This document shows positions 9,552 through 18,093 of a DNA stretch of 64,000 nucleotides, piece by piece (position 1 is the stretch's first letter; every line of letters starts with the position of its first letter). The position numbers and the translations under genes are program-made. The DNA comes from Thiolapillus brandeum (GTDB lineage Bacteria > Pseudomonadota > Gammaproteobacteria > Chromatiales > Chromatiaceae): the NCBI RefSeq assembly GCF_000828615.1, contig NZ_AP012273.1:434001-498000 (forward strand). The letters run 5' to 3'. The notes under the pieces are model-generated. The model did no database searches and had not been told where the DNA came from. It saw only the letters and a program-made list of their open reading frames with translations.

Positions 9552-11707
9552 AGGGCTGGCGCTCCGGGGCTTGGGCCGTTGCCCTGCTGTTGCTGCTCCT
9601 GCTGTTCGCCCTGCATTTTCTCAGTGGCGCGGTACTCAAATCAGAAAGTCTGAGCCACTGGTTCATCCCCCTGTTGATCTTTATCGTCGTGGGTCTGGCG
9701 ACCTTGTCCATCGTGGTGGCGGTGAACCTGGCGCGCCTGCTGCGCGACTATCGCCGCAATGTGGCGGGGGCTCGGCTCATGGCGCGCATGGTGATCATGT
9801 TCGTGGTCCTGGGCATGGCGCCGGTCGGGATCGTCTACTACTACTCCCTGCAATTTCTCATGCAGGGAATAGACAGTTGGTTCAACGTGCAGATCGACTC
9901 CGCTATGGCGGATGCCCTGGAGCTGAACCAGGCAACTCTCAACATGAACAAGCGGGTCTTGCTGCGTCTTACGGAGCAGATGCTTGAGTCTATTGATGAC
10001 AATTCCCAGACGGCCCTGACTCTGGCCCTTAGCGATCTGCGTACCCGCTCCGGCGCCACGGAAGTGGCTCTGGCCAATCCCCATGGCGCAATCCTGGCGT
10101 CCAGTAATGTCAATCCCGAAGTGCTGGTGCCGAACACTCCCGATCCCCTGATCCTGCAACAGGTGGTGAGCGGCAAGAACTATGTGCAGTTCATGCCCTA
10201 TGGCGAATCCGGTGAACTGCATATCCGGGTGCTGGTTGCGGATCTCTCCCGGGGGCTGATTCTGCAGGCGATTTTTCCCACCTCGGAACGGATCACCGAG
10301 CTGAGTGAGAATGTCCAATCCGCCTATGCCGCGTATCGTCAGCGGGCCTATATGCGCGAGTCCATCAAGTTCAGTTTTATCCTGGCCCTGTCTCTGGTGC
10401 TATTGGTGAGTGTTTTTGCCGCTGTTTGGGCCGCCTTCTATACCTCGCGGCGAATGGTGGCCCCCATCCAGGCTATTGCCGAAGGCACCCGGGCCATTGC
10501 CGAAGGAGAACTGGACGGCCAGATTCCCGTGCCCCGCTATCATGATGAGCTGGGATTCCTGGTGGCGTCCTTCAATGCCATGACCCGGCGTCTGGCCCAG
10601 GCCCGGGACATGGCTGAACAGAGCAAGCAGGAGTTGGAGTTCCAGCGCCAGTACTTGGAGGCGGTGCTGCATCATTTGTCTACAGGAGTCATGGCCGTGG
10701 ACGTGGATGGCAACCTGCGTACCGCCAATCGTGCCGCAGAACAGATTCTTGGGGCGGATGTGGGGCGCTTCATTGGCCATCCCCTGAAGGAGTTGGCTTC
10801 CAGCTACCCGGAACTGGAGCCTTTTATCGCCCTGCTGTCCTGCAGCATGGGGCCGGAAGGTCAGGACTGGCGCCAGGAACTGGTGCTGAATCGTCATCAG
10901 GGACGCCAGTTCCTGATCTGTGGCTGCACCCGCCTTAAGGTGGTGGAAAGCACCGAGATTGGCTGCGTGGTGGTGTTCGATGATGTCACCACCCTGGTCA
11001 AAGCACAACGTGATGCGGCCTGGGGCGAAGTGGCCCGGCGCCTGGCTCATGAAATCAAGAATCCTCTCACCCCCATACAGTTGTCGGCGGAACGTCTGCG
11101 CCGCAAGTACCTGAACAAGTTGTCAGAGGAAGACAGCAAGGTGCTGGACAGTGCCACGCGCACCATCGTAAACCAGGTGGAGGCCATGAAATCCATGGTC
11201 AATGCCTTCGCGGACTATGCCAAGCCCTCCCGGCTGGATTCCGAGCCCCTGGTAGGGGACGAATTTCTGGCGGATGTTCTGGCGCTGTATGGCGATGCAG
11301 TGGTGTTTGAAGCGGGCGCTCCAGGCATACAGATGGAAGCGGATCCGGTAAGATTCCGCCAGGTGGTGCATAATCTGGTAAAGAACGCCCAGGAGGCCAT
11401 GCCGGAAGGAACGAAAGGTTCCGTGCATGTCAGGACGTCCGCGTATTATCCCCCGGATCAGGATAGCTTGTACCTGGAGATTCTGGTGGAGGACAATGGC
11501 AGCGGATTGCAGGATCAGGATATCGAGCGCCTGTTCGAGCCGTATGTGACGAGCAAGGTCAAGGGGACAGGACTGGGGTTGGCAATCGTAAAAAAGATCG
11601 TGGAAGAGCATGGGGGCAGCATTCGTGCGGAGAATCGTGAAGAAGGCGGTGCCCGCTTTATTCTACGCATACCGGCAAGCCAGGTGGCGCTTGCCCAGCA
11701 GGAGTAA
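9533..11707 (+). CDS. NtrY-like sensor histidine kinase
   Basis: 724 residues. Membrane segments lie near residues 12-32, 42-65, 82-105 and 283-305, flanking a large sensor loop. Then come a HAMP domain (SRRMVAPIQAIAEGTRAI), a PAS-like domain, and a HisKA domain with phospho-acceptor His at about residue 506 (RRLAHEIKNPLTP). The C-terminal ATPase domain has VEDNGSGL and KGTGLGLAIVKK. The architecture is that of NtrY. The next gene encodes its likely partner six bases downstream. The signal it reads cannot be told from sequence; it may relate to envelope, nitrogen or redox state. Confidence 0.93.
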   Translation: MAAATLKGWRSGAWAVALLLLLLLFALHFLSGAVLKSESLSHWFIPLLIFIVVGLATLSIVVAVNLARLLRDYRRNVAGARLMARMVIMFVVLGMAPVGIVYYYSLQFLMQGIDSWFNVQIDSAMADALELNQATLNMNKRVLLRLTEQMLESIDDNSQTALTLALSDLRTRSGATEVALANPHGAILASSNVNPEVLVPNTPDPLILQQVVSGKNYVQFMPYGESGELHIRVLVADLSRGLILQAIFPTSERITELSENVQSAYAAYRQRAYMRESIKFSFILALSLVLLVSVFAAVWAAFYTSRRMVAPIQAIAEGTRAIAEGELDGQIPVPRYHDELGFLVASFNAMTRRLAQARDMAEQSKQELEFQRQYLEAVLHHLSTGVMAVDVDGNLRTANRAAEQILGADVGRFIGHPLKELASSYPELEPFIALLSCSMGPEGQDWRQELVLNRHQGRQFLICGCTRLKVVESTEIGCVVVFDDVTTLVKAQRDAAWGEVARRLAHEIKNPLTPIQLSAERLRRKYLNKLSEEDSKVLDSATRTIVNQVEAMKSMVNAFADYAKPSRLDSEPLVGDEFLADVLALYGDAVVFEAGAPGIQMEADPVRFRQVVHNLVKNAQEAMPEGTKGSVHVRTSAYYPPDQDSLYLEILVEDNGSGLQDQDIERLFEPYVTSKVKGTGLGLAIVKKIVEEHGGSIRAENREEGGARFILRIPASQVALAQQE

Positions 11708-11713
11708 ACGGCA

Positions 11714-13081
11714 ATGAGTTTACCTTTCATCCTGGTAGTGGATGATGAGCCTGATATCAGGGATTCGGTGAAGGACATCCTTGAAGATGAGGGCTATGGC
11801 GTAAGTGTAGCGGAGAACGGGGAGGCGGCCCGGGCAGCCTTGCGCGAGCGGCGTCCGGATTTGATCCTGCTGGATATCTGGATGCCGGATATCGACGGCA
11901 TCAGCCTGCTCAAGGAATGGTCTGAAGGCGACGGACTGCCTTGCCCCGTGATCATCATGTCAGGCCATGGCACCGTGGAGACAGCGGTGGAGGCTACCCG
12001 TCTGGGGGCCTATGATTTCCTGGAGAAACCCCTGTCCCTGGCCAAGTTGCTGCTCACCGTGGAGCGGGCCCTTGAGACCGAGCGCCTGGTCATGGAGAAC
12101 GTGGGGCTGCGCCGTTCCTACCGGCCCATCATCGAGCCGGTCGGGCACAGTCAGGTCATGCAGCGTCTGCGTGAACAGGTGAAACGCGTTGCCCAGCATG
12201 ATACCTGGGTACTCATCTCCGGCGAGGCAGGCAGTGGCCGGGAAACCTTCGCCCGCTACCTGCATGCCCAGAGCAGCCGCAAGGAGCGGCCCTTCATCGA
12301 CGTCAGCGTGGGGGCCACGGCCAAGGGTAACTTCTCCCTGGAATTCTTTGGCAGCGAACACGATGGCAAGATTCATTACGGTCGCCTGGAACAGGCCAAC
12401 GGCGGCACCCTGTTCCTGGACGAGGTGGCGGATATGGATCTGGAAGCCCAGGCTCAGCTTGCCGGGGCTTTCGAGACTGGAGAGTTTCTGCGCGTCGGAG
12501 GCAGCGATCCCGTGAAAGTGGATATCCGGGTCATTGCGGCCACCCAGAAGGACTTGCAGGTGGAAGTCAGCGCGGGCAATTTTCGTGAGGATTTTTTCTA
12601 TCATCTGAATGTGGTGCCCCTGGAAATTCCACCTTTGCGTGAGCACCGGGAGGATGTTCCCGAGCTGCTGGGGTACTACGTGGACTATTTTGTTTCCCAT
12701 GAAAAGCTGCCATACCGGCATTTTAGCGTCAGTGCCCAGAACATGCTGCGCAACTATGATTGGCATGGCAATATCCTGGAGCTGCGCAACCTGGTGCAGC
12801 GGGTGCTCATTCTGGGCGCCGGGGACGAGATCACCCTGGACGATGTGGAAGCGGCCATGGGTGGCCTGAAGAAGGAGGCCGTGCAGACCAGCCTGCCGGG
12901 CATATCCTTCGATCAGCCCCTGCGCAAGGCGCGGGAGGACTTTGAGCGGGTCTATCTGGAATACCAGCTGTACAAGCATGACGGCAACGTGAGCAAGATG
13001 GCCCAGGAAGTCGGCATGGAGCGCACTCATCTGTACCGCAAGCTGCGGGGCGTAGGCATAGAGATCAAGGATCGCCGATGA
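11714..13081 (+). CDS. NtrX-like response regulator, degenerate AAA+ domain
   Basis: 455 residues: receiver domain with phospho-acceptor Asp54 (ILLDIWMPDIDG), AAA+ domain from about residue 140, and a C-terminal Fis-type helix-turn-helix (VSKMAQEVGMERTHLYRKL). The Walker A motif reads GEAGSGRE, with Arg in place of the usual Lys. The sigma-54 contact motif GAFTGA is missing; the region reads LEFFGSEHDGKIHYGRLEQ. Walker B (GGTLFLDEVAD) is kept. It therefore probably binds DNA in response to phosphorylation without acting as a normal sigma-54 activator. It follows its kinase directly and overlaps trkA by four bases. Confidence 0.92.
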   Translation: MSLPFILVVDDEPDIRDSVKDILEDEGYGVSVAENGEAARAALRERRPDLILLDIWMPDIDGISLLKEWSEGDGLPCPVIIMSGHGTVETAVEATRLGAYDFLEKPLSLAKLLLTVERALETERLVMENVGLRRSYRPIIEPVGHSQVMQRLREQVKRVAQHDTWVLISGEAGSGRETFARYLHAQSSRKERPFIDVSVGATAKGNFSLEFFGSEHDGKIHYGRLEQANGGTLFLDEVADMDLEAQAQLAGAFETGEFLRVGGSDPVKVDIRVIAATQKDLQVEVSAGNFREDFFYHLNVVPLEIPPLREHREDVPELLGYYVDYFVSHEKLPYRHFSVSAQNMLRNYDWHGNILELRNLVQRVLILGAGDEITLDDVEAAMGGLKKEAVQTSLPGISFDQPLRKAREDFERVYLEYQLYKHDGNVSKMAQEVGMERTHLYRKLRGVGIEIKDRR

Positions 13082-14451
13082 AGATTATTATTCTTGGGGC
13101 CGGGCAGGTAGGCACCAGCGTGGCGGGTAACCTGGCCAGTGAAGCCAATGATATTACCGTGGTGGACCACAATATCCAACTCCTGCAGGGGCTGCAGGAC
13201 AAACTGGATCTGCGTACCATCCAGGGGTATGCCGCGCATCCCGATGTGCTCACCCAGGCGGGAGCCGAGGATGCCGAGATGATCATCGCCGTGACCAACA
13301 ATGATGAGACCAACATGGTGGCCTGCCAGGTGGCCTGGACACTGTTCCGCACCCCGCGCAAGATCGCCCGGGTACGCGCCCCCGAATACAACAAGTTTCC
13401 GTCCTTGTTCAGCCAGCGGGGGCTGCCCATCGACGTGCTCATCAGCCCGGAACAACTGGTTACCGACTATATTCAGAGCCTGCTCAAGTACCCCGGTGCC
13501 CTGCAGGTGCTGGACTTTGCCGACGGTCTGGTGCAGCTGGTGGCGGTACGCGCCTATGAAGGCGGCCCTCTGGTGGGCCAGGAACTGCGTGAACTCAATC
13601 AGCATCTCCATGGTGGCGAAGCCCGGGTGGCGGCCATTTACCGGGATGGGCAGGCCATTCAGCCCAAGGGCGATACACTCATTCACGAAGACGATGAGGT
13701 GTTCTTCATTGCCGCCAAGGAGAACATTCCGGCGGTGATGAAGGAATTGCGCCGGGCGGAAAAACCCCACCGCAAGCTCATCTTCGCCGGTGGCGGAAAT
13801 ATTGGCCGGCGCCTGGCAGAACGCCTGGAAAAGGATTACCGGGTGAAGATCATAGAGCAGAACCCGAAACGCGCAGCAGCAGTGGCAGAACAATTGCGCC
13901 ACACCATTGTACTCCAGGGAAATGCGGCGGATGAGGATCTGCTCCTGGAGGAGAACATCGAAGAGACCGATGTATTCTGTGCCGTGACCAACGATGATGA
14001 GGCCAACATCCTGTCTGCCATGCTGGCCAAGCGCCTGGGGGCGCGTAATGTCATGGCCCTGATCAACCGCACGGCCTACGTGGAACTGGTAGAGGCCGGT
14101 AGCATCGACGTGGCCATCTCACCTCAGCAGGCCACCATTGGCACACTGCTTACCCATGTGCGCCGGGGAGATGTGGTGAAGGTGCATTCCCTGCGCCGGG
14201 GGGCCGCCGAGGCCATCGAGGCTGTTGCTCATGGGGATCGGCATTCCTCCAAGGTGGTGGATCGGGCCATTGGTGCCATTCACCTGCCCAAAGGCACCAG
14301 TATTGCCGCTATCGTGCGTGGCGAGGACGTGATCATCGCCCATCATGACACCATCATCAAATCAGAGGATCATGTGATCATGTTCCTGGTGGACAAGCGC
14401 CGCATCAGTGAAGTGGAGAAGCTGTTCCAGGTGGGGATCACCTTTCTCTGA
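13078..14451 (+). CDS. trkA: Trk potassium uptake regulatory subunit TrkA
   Basis: 457 residues made of two tandem RCK units. The first Rossmann fold begins IIILGAGQVGTSVA and the second begins LIFAGGGNIGRRLAE near residue 234; each is followed by a TrkA-C domain. TrkA is the cytoplasmic NAD(H)- and nucleotide-binding gating ring of the TrkH potassium channel. The ATG overlaps the ntrX-like stop (ATGA), so potassium uptake and the two-component pair are cotranscribed. Confidence 0.97.
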   Translation: MKIIILGAGQVGTSVAGNLASEANDITVVDHNIQLLQGLQDKLDLRTIQGYAAHPDVLTQAGAEDAEMIIAVTNNDETNMVACQVAWTLFRTPRKIARVRAPEYNKFPSLFSQRGLPIDVLISPEQLVTDYIQSLLKYPGALQVLDFADGLVQLVAVRAYEGGPLVGQELRELNQHLHGGEARVAAIYRDGQAIQPKGDTLIHEDDEVFFIAAKENIPAVMKELRRAEKPHRKLIFAGGGNIGRRLAERLEKDYRVKIIEQNPKRAAAVAEQLRHTIVLQGNAADEDLLLEENIEETDVFCAVTNDDEANILSAMLAKRLGARNVMALINRTAYVELVEAGSIDVAISPQQATIGTLLTHVRRGDVVKVHSLRRGAAEAIEAVAHGDRHSSKVVDRAIGAIHLPKGTSIAAIVRGEDVIIAHHDTIIKSEDHVIMFLVDKRRISEVEKLFQVGITFL

Positions 14452-14478
14452 TGGAGTGCGAGGAATCCCGGGCCTTGT

Positions 14479-14560
14479 CGTGGTGCGTTTTGCCTTGCTC
14501 AACGCACCCTACGCCGAAAACGGGCTTGTAGGGTGCAATGAGCACTGCGAATTGCACCAT
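14479..14560 (+). repeat. Nested inverted repeats between trkA and trkH
   Basis: Three 8-bp perfect stems lie here: GGTGCGTT/AACGCACC (14482-14489 with 14501-14508), CACCCTAC/GTAGGGTG (starting near 14505 and ending near 14535), and GGTGCAAT/ATTGCACC (14532-14539 with 14551-14558). The stems are mutually exclusive in part, so alternative RNA folds are possible. The GTAGGGTGC core resembles short dispersed repeats seen in many bacterial genomes. Only one copy is in this window. Confidence 0.6.
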
Positions 14561-14577
14561 GGGAATCTGAGCCAGTC

Positions 14578-16029
14578 ATGCATCTGACCGTCGTGCAACG
14601 CATTCTGGGCCTGCTACTGATGCTGTTCAGTGTCACTATGCTGCCACCAGTGCTGGTTTCCCTGGGCTATGACGATGGTGCTTCCCAGGCCTTTGTTACC
14701 GCTTTTGTCATCACTCTGGTGGTGGGCCTGATCAGCTGGTTGCCGGTGCGCCGTCAGCACCGGGAATTGCGCCTGCGGGATGGCTTCGTGGTGGTGGTCA
14801 TGTTCTGGACCGTGCTATCGGCCACCGGGGCCTTGCCCTTTGCTCTGGCGGAGCATCCGCGCCTGTCCGTTACTGATGCCTTTTTTGAATCCATCTCCGG
14901 TTTGACTACCACCGGGGCCACGGTCATCGTGGGTCTGGATGATCTGCCAAAATCCATTTTGTACTACCGGCAGCAGCTGCAGTGGCTGGGTGGTATGGGG
15001 ATCATTGTTCTGGCAGTGGCCGTGCTGCCCATGCTGGGTATTGGTGGCATGCAGTTGTACCGGGCGGAGACTCCGGGGCCAATCAAGGATTCCAAACTCA
15101 CCCCGCGTATCACCGAGACGGCCAAGGCTCTTTGGTATATCTACCTGGGCCTGACCCTGGCTTGTGTCCTGGGTTATTGGCTGGCGGGCATGACGCCTTT
15201 CGATGCGGTGGCTCATGCCTTCTCTACCGTGGCTATTGGCGGTTTCTCGACGCATGACGCCAGCATGGGGTATTTCAACAATACTGCTATCTACCTGGTG
15301 GGGGTGCTGTTCATGTTTCTTGCCGGCGTCAATTTTGCCCTGCATTTTTCCGTAGTGCGGCAAAAAAGCCTGAAGGTGTACTGGCGGGATTCGGAATTCC
15401 GTTTTTATCTGTTGCTCATGGTGCTGGTCATTGTCGTGACTACGGGTGGGCTGCATTACCATGCTACCCATGGGAGCTTCCATGAGAATTTTGTACATGG
15501 TCTGTTCCAGGCCGTCTCTATCGGCACTACGGCAGGTTTCACCACGGCTGAATGGCACAACTGGCCGGGGTTCATCGCCATTCTGCTGTTGTTCTCCAGC
15601 TTTGTGGGGGGCTGCGCGGGTTCCACGGGGGGCGGTATCAAGGTGATCCGTTTCCTGTTGCTCATCAAGCAGGGGATGCGGGAGATCACGCGCCTGGTGC
15701 ATCCCAATGCGCAAATCCCCGTGCGTGTGGGAAACAAGAGCATTCCACCCCGGGTGGTTGAGGCGGTGTGGGGTTTCTTCGCGTTGTATGTGGCGAGCTT
15801 CACTCTCATGTACCTGCTCCTGGCGGCCACGGGCATCGACCTGATGACGGCCTTTTCTGCGGTGGCGGCCAGTATCAACAACCTGGGACCGGGACTGGGC
15901 AACGTGGGGGCCAACTATGCGGGCCTGCACGATCCGGCCAAATGGATACTCTGTTTCGCCATGTTGCTCGGCAGACTGGAGATATTCACCTTGCTGGTAT
16001 TGCTGACACCGGTGTTCTGGCGGCATTGA
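14578..16029 (+). CDS. trkH: Trk potassium uptake channel TrkH
   Basis: 483 residues, rich in membrane segments along the whole length, as in the TrkH/KtrB superfamily. Selectivity-filter-like loops include SGLTTTGATV, STVAIGGFST, TTAGFTTAEW and NNLGPGLGNVG, one per pseudo-repeat. TrkH is the potassium-translocating subunit that works with TrkA at the inner membrane. It follows trkA after a 126-bp repeat-containing spacer. Confidence 0.96.
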   Translation: MHLTVVQRILGLLLMLFSVTMLPPVLVSLGYDDGASQAFVTAFVITLVVGLISWLPVRRQHRELRLRDGFVVVVMFWTVLSATGALPFALAEHPRLSVTDAFFESISGLTTTGATVIVGLDDLPKSILYYRQQLQWLGGMGIIVLAVAVLPMLGIGGMQLYRAETPGPIKDSKLTPRITETAKALWYIYLGLTLACVLGYWLAGMTPFDAVAHAFSTVAIGGFSTHDASMGYFNNTAIYLVGVLFMFLAGVNFALHFSVVRQKSLKVYWRDSEFRFYLLLMVLVIVVTTGGLHYHATHGSFHENFVHGLFQAVSIGTTAGFTTAEWHNWPGFIAILLLFSSFVGGCAGSTGGGIKVIRFLLLIKQGMREITRLVHPNAQIPVRVGNKSIPPRVVEAVWGFFALYVASFTLMYLLLAATGIDLMTAFSAVAASINNLGPGLGNVGANYAGLHDPAKWILCFAMLLGRLEIFTLLVLLTPVFWRH

Positions 16030-16088
16030 ACTGCGGTTGGTGCAGCTCACGGAAACTGTTGGTGAAGCCCTTTCCTGACGGGGATGGT

Positions 16089-16517
16089 TTATAGGGGGCC
16101 GGGCTGCACGCCATGTTGCATCAGCCAGTCCTTGTCCAGTTCCCACTGGATGCCCTTGATGTCGGGATCCTTGAGTACCAGAGCCTTGGCATGCTTCTGG
16201 GTGCTGGCCAGTTGGTCCTGCAGTTTCCGAAACCGGGGAGAGGATGGTTCCGCGTTGCTCAGGTCGGGAAAGATCTTGCCCAGCACCTGCGCCACGGGGA
16301 CTGCGCTGGAGCGCGGCGTGCTCATGACTGCCACGCCGTTGTCTATTCTCAATACGCGAAAACGGTAGGGAAAACTGCCGACCTGTGGATCTGCTGCCAG
16401 CAGATCATTGAGGCGCGCTACCTGGGGCGGCTGGTAGAGGGCCAGAAAGACCAGCCCCAGCACAGCGGCGAGAAGCACGGCGGCATAGATTTTGGTTCCC
16501 CGGTCGAGTTCCGGCAT
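16089..16517 (-). CDS. Hypothetical membrane-anchored protein
   Basis: 142 residues with one N-terminal membrane segment (IYAAVLLAAVLGLVFLAL, about residues 9-26) and a 115-residue outward-facing or periplasmic part. I do not recognise a named domain. It shares one base with the yajQ stop, so it is translated from the same mRNA. It is convergent with trkH, with 59 bases between the stops. Confidence 0.7.
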   Translation of the reverse strand: MPELDRGTKIYAAVLLAAVLGLVFLALYQPPQVARLNDLLAADPQVGSFPYRFRVLRIDNGVAVMSTPRSSAVPVAQVLGKIFPDLSNAEPSSPRFRKLQDQLASTQKHAKALVLKDPDIKGIQWELDKDWLMQHGVQPGPL

Positions 16518-16999
16518 CAGTCGCGGAAGTTCTTGAATTGCAGGGGCAGACCGTAGTCTTTTTCCCGAAGCATGGCGATGACCTGCTGCAGATCATCACG
16601 TTTCTTGCCGGTGACCCGCACTTGTTCGCCCTGGATCTGGGCCTGCACCTTGAGCTTGGCGTTCTTGATTTCCTTGACGATCTTTTTTGCGACGTCAGAT
16701 TCTATGCCCTGCTGGATCAGCACTTGCTGGCGGGCGGCATTGAGACTGGTTTCGGGATCCTTGATATCCATGGCCTTCACATCCACGCTGCGTCTGGCCA
16801 GTTTTTCGCGCAAAATATCCAGCATCTGCTGCAGCTGGAATTCCTGTTCGGCTTTGAGGGTGATCTCGCTTTCCTTGTGTTCAAAACCGGCGTCCACGCC
16901 CTTGAAGTCGAAACGGGTGTCGATGACCCGGCTGGCCTGATCCACGGCGTTGCGGACTTCCTGCAGGTCAACCTCGGAAACGATGTCGAAGGATGGCAT
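16517..16999 (-). CDS. yajQ: YajQ family nucleotide-binding protein
   Basis: 160 residues, full length for the family. It begins [21 protein letters not shown] and continues with TRFDFKG, both highly conserved in YajQ (DUF520). Some members bind cyclic di-GMP and act as effectors; whether this one does is not shown by sequence. A diguanylate cyclase is encoded at 24816-26213. The upstream 300 bases hold the MITE-like element, so its promoter may lie near or in that element. Confidence 0.94.
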   Translation of the reverse strand: MPSFDIVSEVDLQEVRNAVDQASRVIDTRFDFKGVDAGFEHKESEITLKAEQEFQLQQMLDILREKLARRSVDVKAMDIKDPETSLNAARQQVLIQQGIESDVAKKIVKEIKNAKLKVQAQIQGEQVRVTGKKRDDLQQVIAMLREKDYGLPLQFKNFRD

Positions 17000-17034
17000 G
17001 TTGTCACTCCGGATGAGTTACGGCTACTTAGTTT

Positions 17035-17316
17035 CTGGGAGTCTGTCGGGTTTGACCGTTTGACCAATTATTGCTCCTGCATAATTGGCATTTCCGCCAT
17101 CCGTGGCGGTCAAGCGAAAATCACTGGGGGCGAATTAAATCAGTTTATCGAGCGAGGCGAAAAGAATGAATGGAGCATTCTTTCGCGCAAGCCCCGAAGG
17201 GGTGAAGTACAGGGAGGTACTTCACAATAGCAGGACTATTTAACGAGTTCGATAAGCTGAGTGAATCGCCTCCAGGGACTTGCAGCCAAACAGTGTTAAA
17301 TCCGACAGACTCCTAG
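17035..17316. mobile_element. MITE-like element with terminal inverted repeats
   Basis: The two ends are an imperfect inverted repeat. The left end is CTGGGAGTCTGTCGG and the right end, read on the other strand, is CTAGGAGTCTGTCGG; the match continues as GTTTGAC versus ATTTAAC. The interior (about 280 bp) has no gene but contains a 9-bp perfect hairpin (GTGAAGTAC/GTACTTCAC at 17203-17226). That size and structure fit a non-autonomous transposon relic. I do not find a clear target duplication, and I cannot assign an IS family. Confidence 0.55.
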
Positions 17317-17374
17317 GCTAACATGCATTGGGTTCCCATCAAAGCCGCAGGGTGAATGGGGCAGCTTCCCGGGG

Positions 17375-17920
17375 TCAGATCTGTTCCCCATCACCTTCCA
17401 CCAGGGCGCGAAGCTTTTTCCGGGCACGGAACAGGCGGGTGCCGGCACCGGCGACGGAGATGCCCAGTTCTGCGGCGATTTCTTTCTGGGAATAACCCTG
17501 GATGATCTGCAGCAGCAGAGGCTCCCGGTAGTCGTCGGGCAGCTCGGCGATGGCATTGCGCAGGACAAAGGCCTCGGTGGATGTGTCATAACCTTTGTGG
17601 GTATCGGCCAGGGCCTCGGTAGGCATGGCGCTGAACCGGGGCTGGAAGCGTTCGAAGCGGCGGGCATTCTCCCGGCGCAGTATGGTGATCAACCAGCCCT
17701 TGGCGGCTTCGGGTTTCTGCAGTCTGTCCATGGACTTCCAGGCCCGGAGCATGGTCTCCTGCACCAGATCGTCGGCGACGGCCCTGTCGTGCACCAGCCA
17801 GCAGGCGTAGCGGAACAGGTCGTCCATGTGTTTGCCGATAACGGCCTGGAATCTGGCCTCGCGGGCAGCTGGGGTTTCCCTGGTGGTGGGGTGGTTGATG
17901 CTGATGCTTGATGTTTTCAT
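17375..17920 (-). CDS. ECF-type sigma-70 family sigma factor
   Basis: 181 residues. Region 2 reads DDLFRYACWLVHDRAVADDLVQETMLRAWKS split over about residues 33-63, with the DDLVQET core. Region 4 is the helix-turn-helix GYSQKEIAAELGISVAGAGTRL near residues 140-161. There is no region 3, so it is an ECF sigma. No anti-sigma gene adjoins it: downstream is the MITE-like element, upstream a regulator gene in the same direction. A strong sigma-54 promoter sequence precedes it, and AGGAAG lies about 8 bases before the ATG. Confidence 0.9.
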   Translation of the reverse strand: MKTSSISINHPTTRETPAAREARFQAVIGKHMDDLFRYACWLVHDRAVADDLVQETMLRAWKSMDRLQKPEAAKGWLITILRRENARRFERFQPRFSAMPTEALADTHKGYDTSTEAFVLRNAIAELPDDYREPLLLQIIQGYSQKEIAAELGISVAGAGTRLFRARKKLRALVEGDGEQI

Positions 17921-17965
17921 GATCGTGCTTCCTGGTGGTTGTCATTTGCGCTTTGCAATATGACT

Positions 17966-17982
17966 TGCACGACCCGTGCCAA
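17966..17982 (-). promoter_or_regulatory. Predicted sigma-54 (RpoN) promoter for the ECF sigma gene
   Basis: Read on the minus strand the sequence is TTGGCACGGGTCGTGCA. It has the diagnostic GG and GC pairs separated by exactly 10 bases, and matches the consensus TTGGCAC-N5-TTGCA at all but one of the fixed positions. The predicted start of transcription is about 12 bases past the GC, near 17955, leaving about 35 untranslated bases before the ATG at 17920. Confidence 0.75.
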
Positions 17983-18048
17983 ATTCAATATGTCTATATA
18001 TAACAGCGGGTTACCTGGTTATTGGTAGATTGTTGAAACGAATGATAC

Positions 18049-18093
18049 GTAACATTTCGTGCTGTTGGTCGGATAAGGGTAACGATATGTTAC
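18049..18093. promoter_or_regulatory. Candidate enhancer sites upstream of the sigma-54 promoter
   Basis: A perfect dyad GTAAC-GATAT-GTTAC lies at 18079-18093, and a further inverted copy of ATGTTAC (as GTAACAT) lies at 18049-18055. They fall about 95 to 140 bases upstream of the predicted transcription start, the usual distance for activator sites of sigma-54 promoters. The dyad overlaps the stop codon of the NtrC-type regulator gene. The binding protein is inferred, not shown. Confidence 0.45.
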
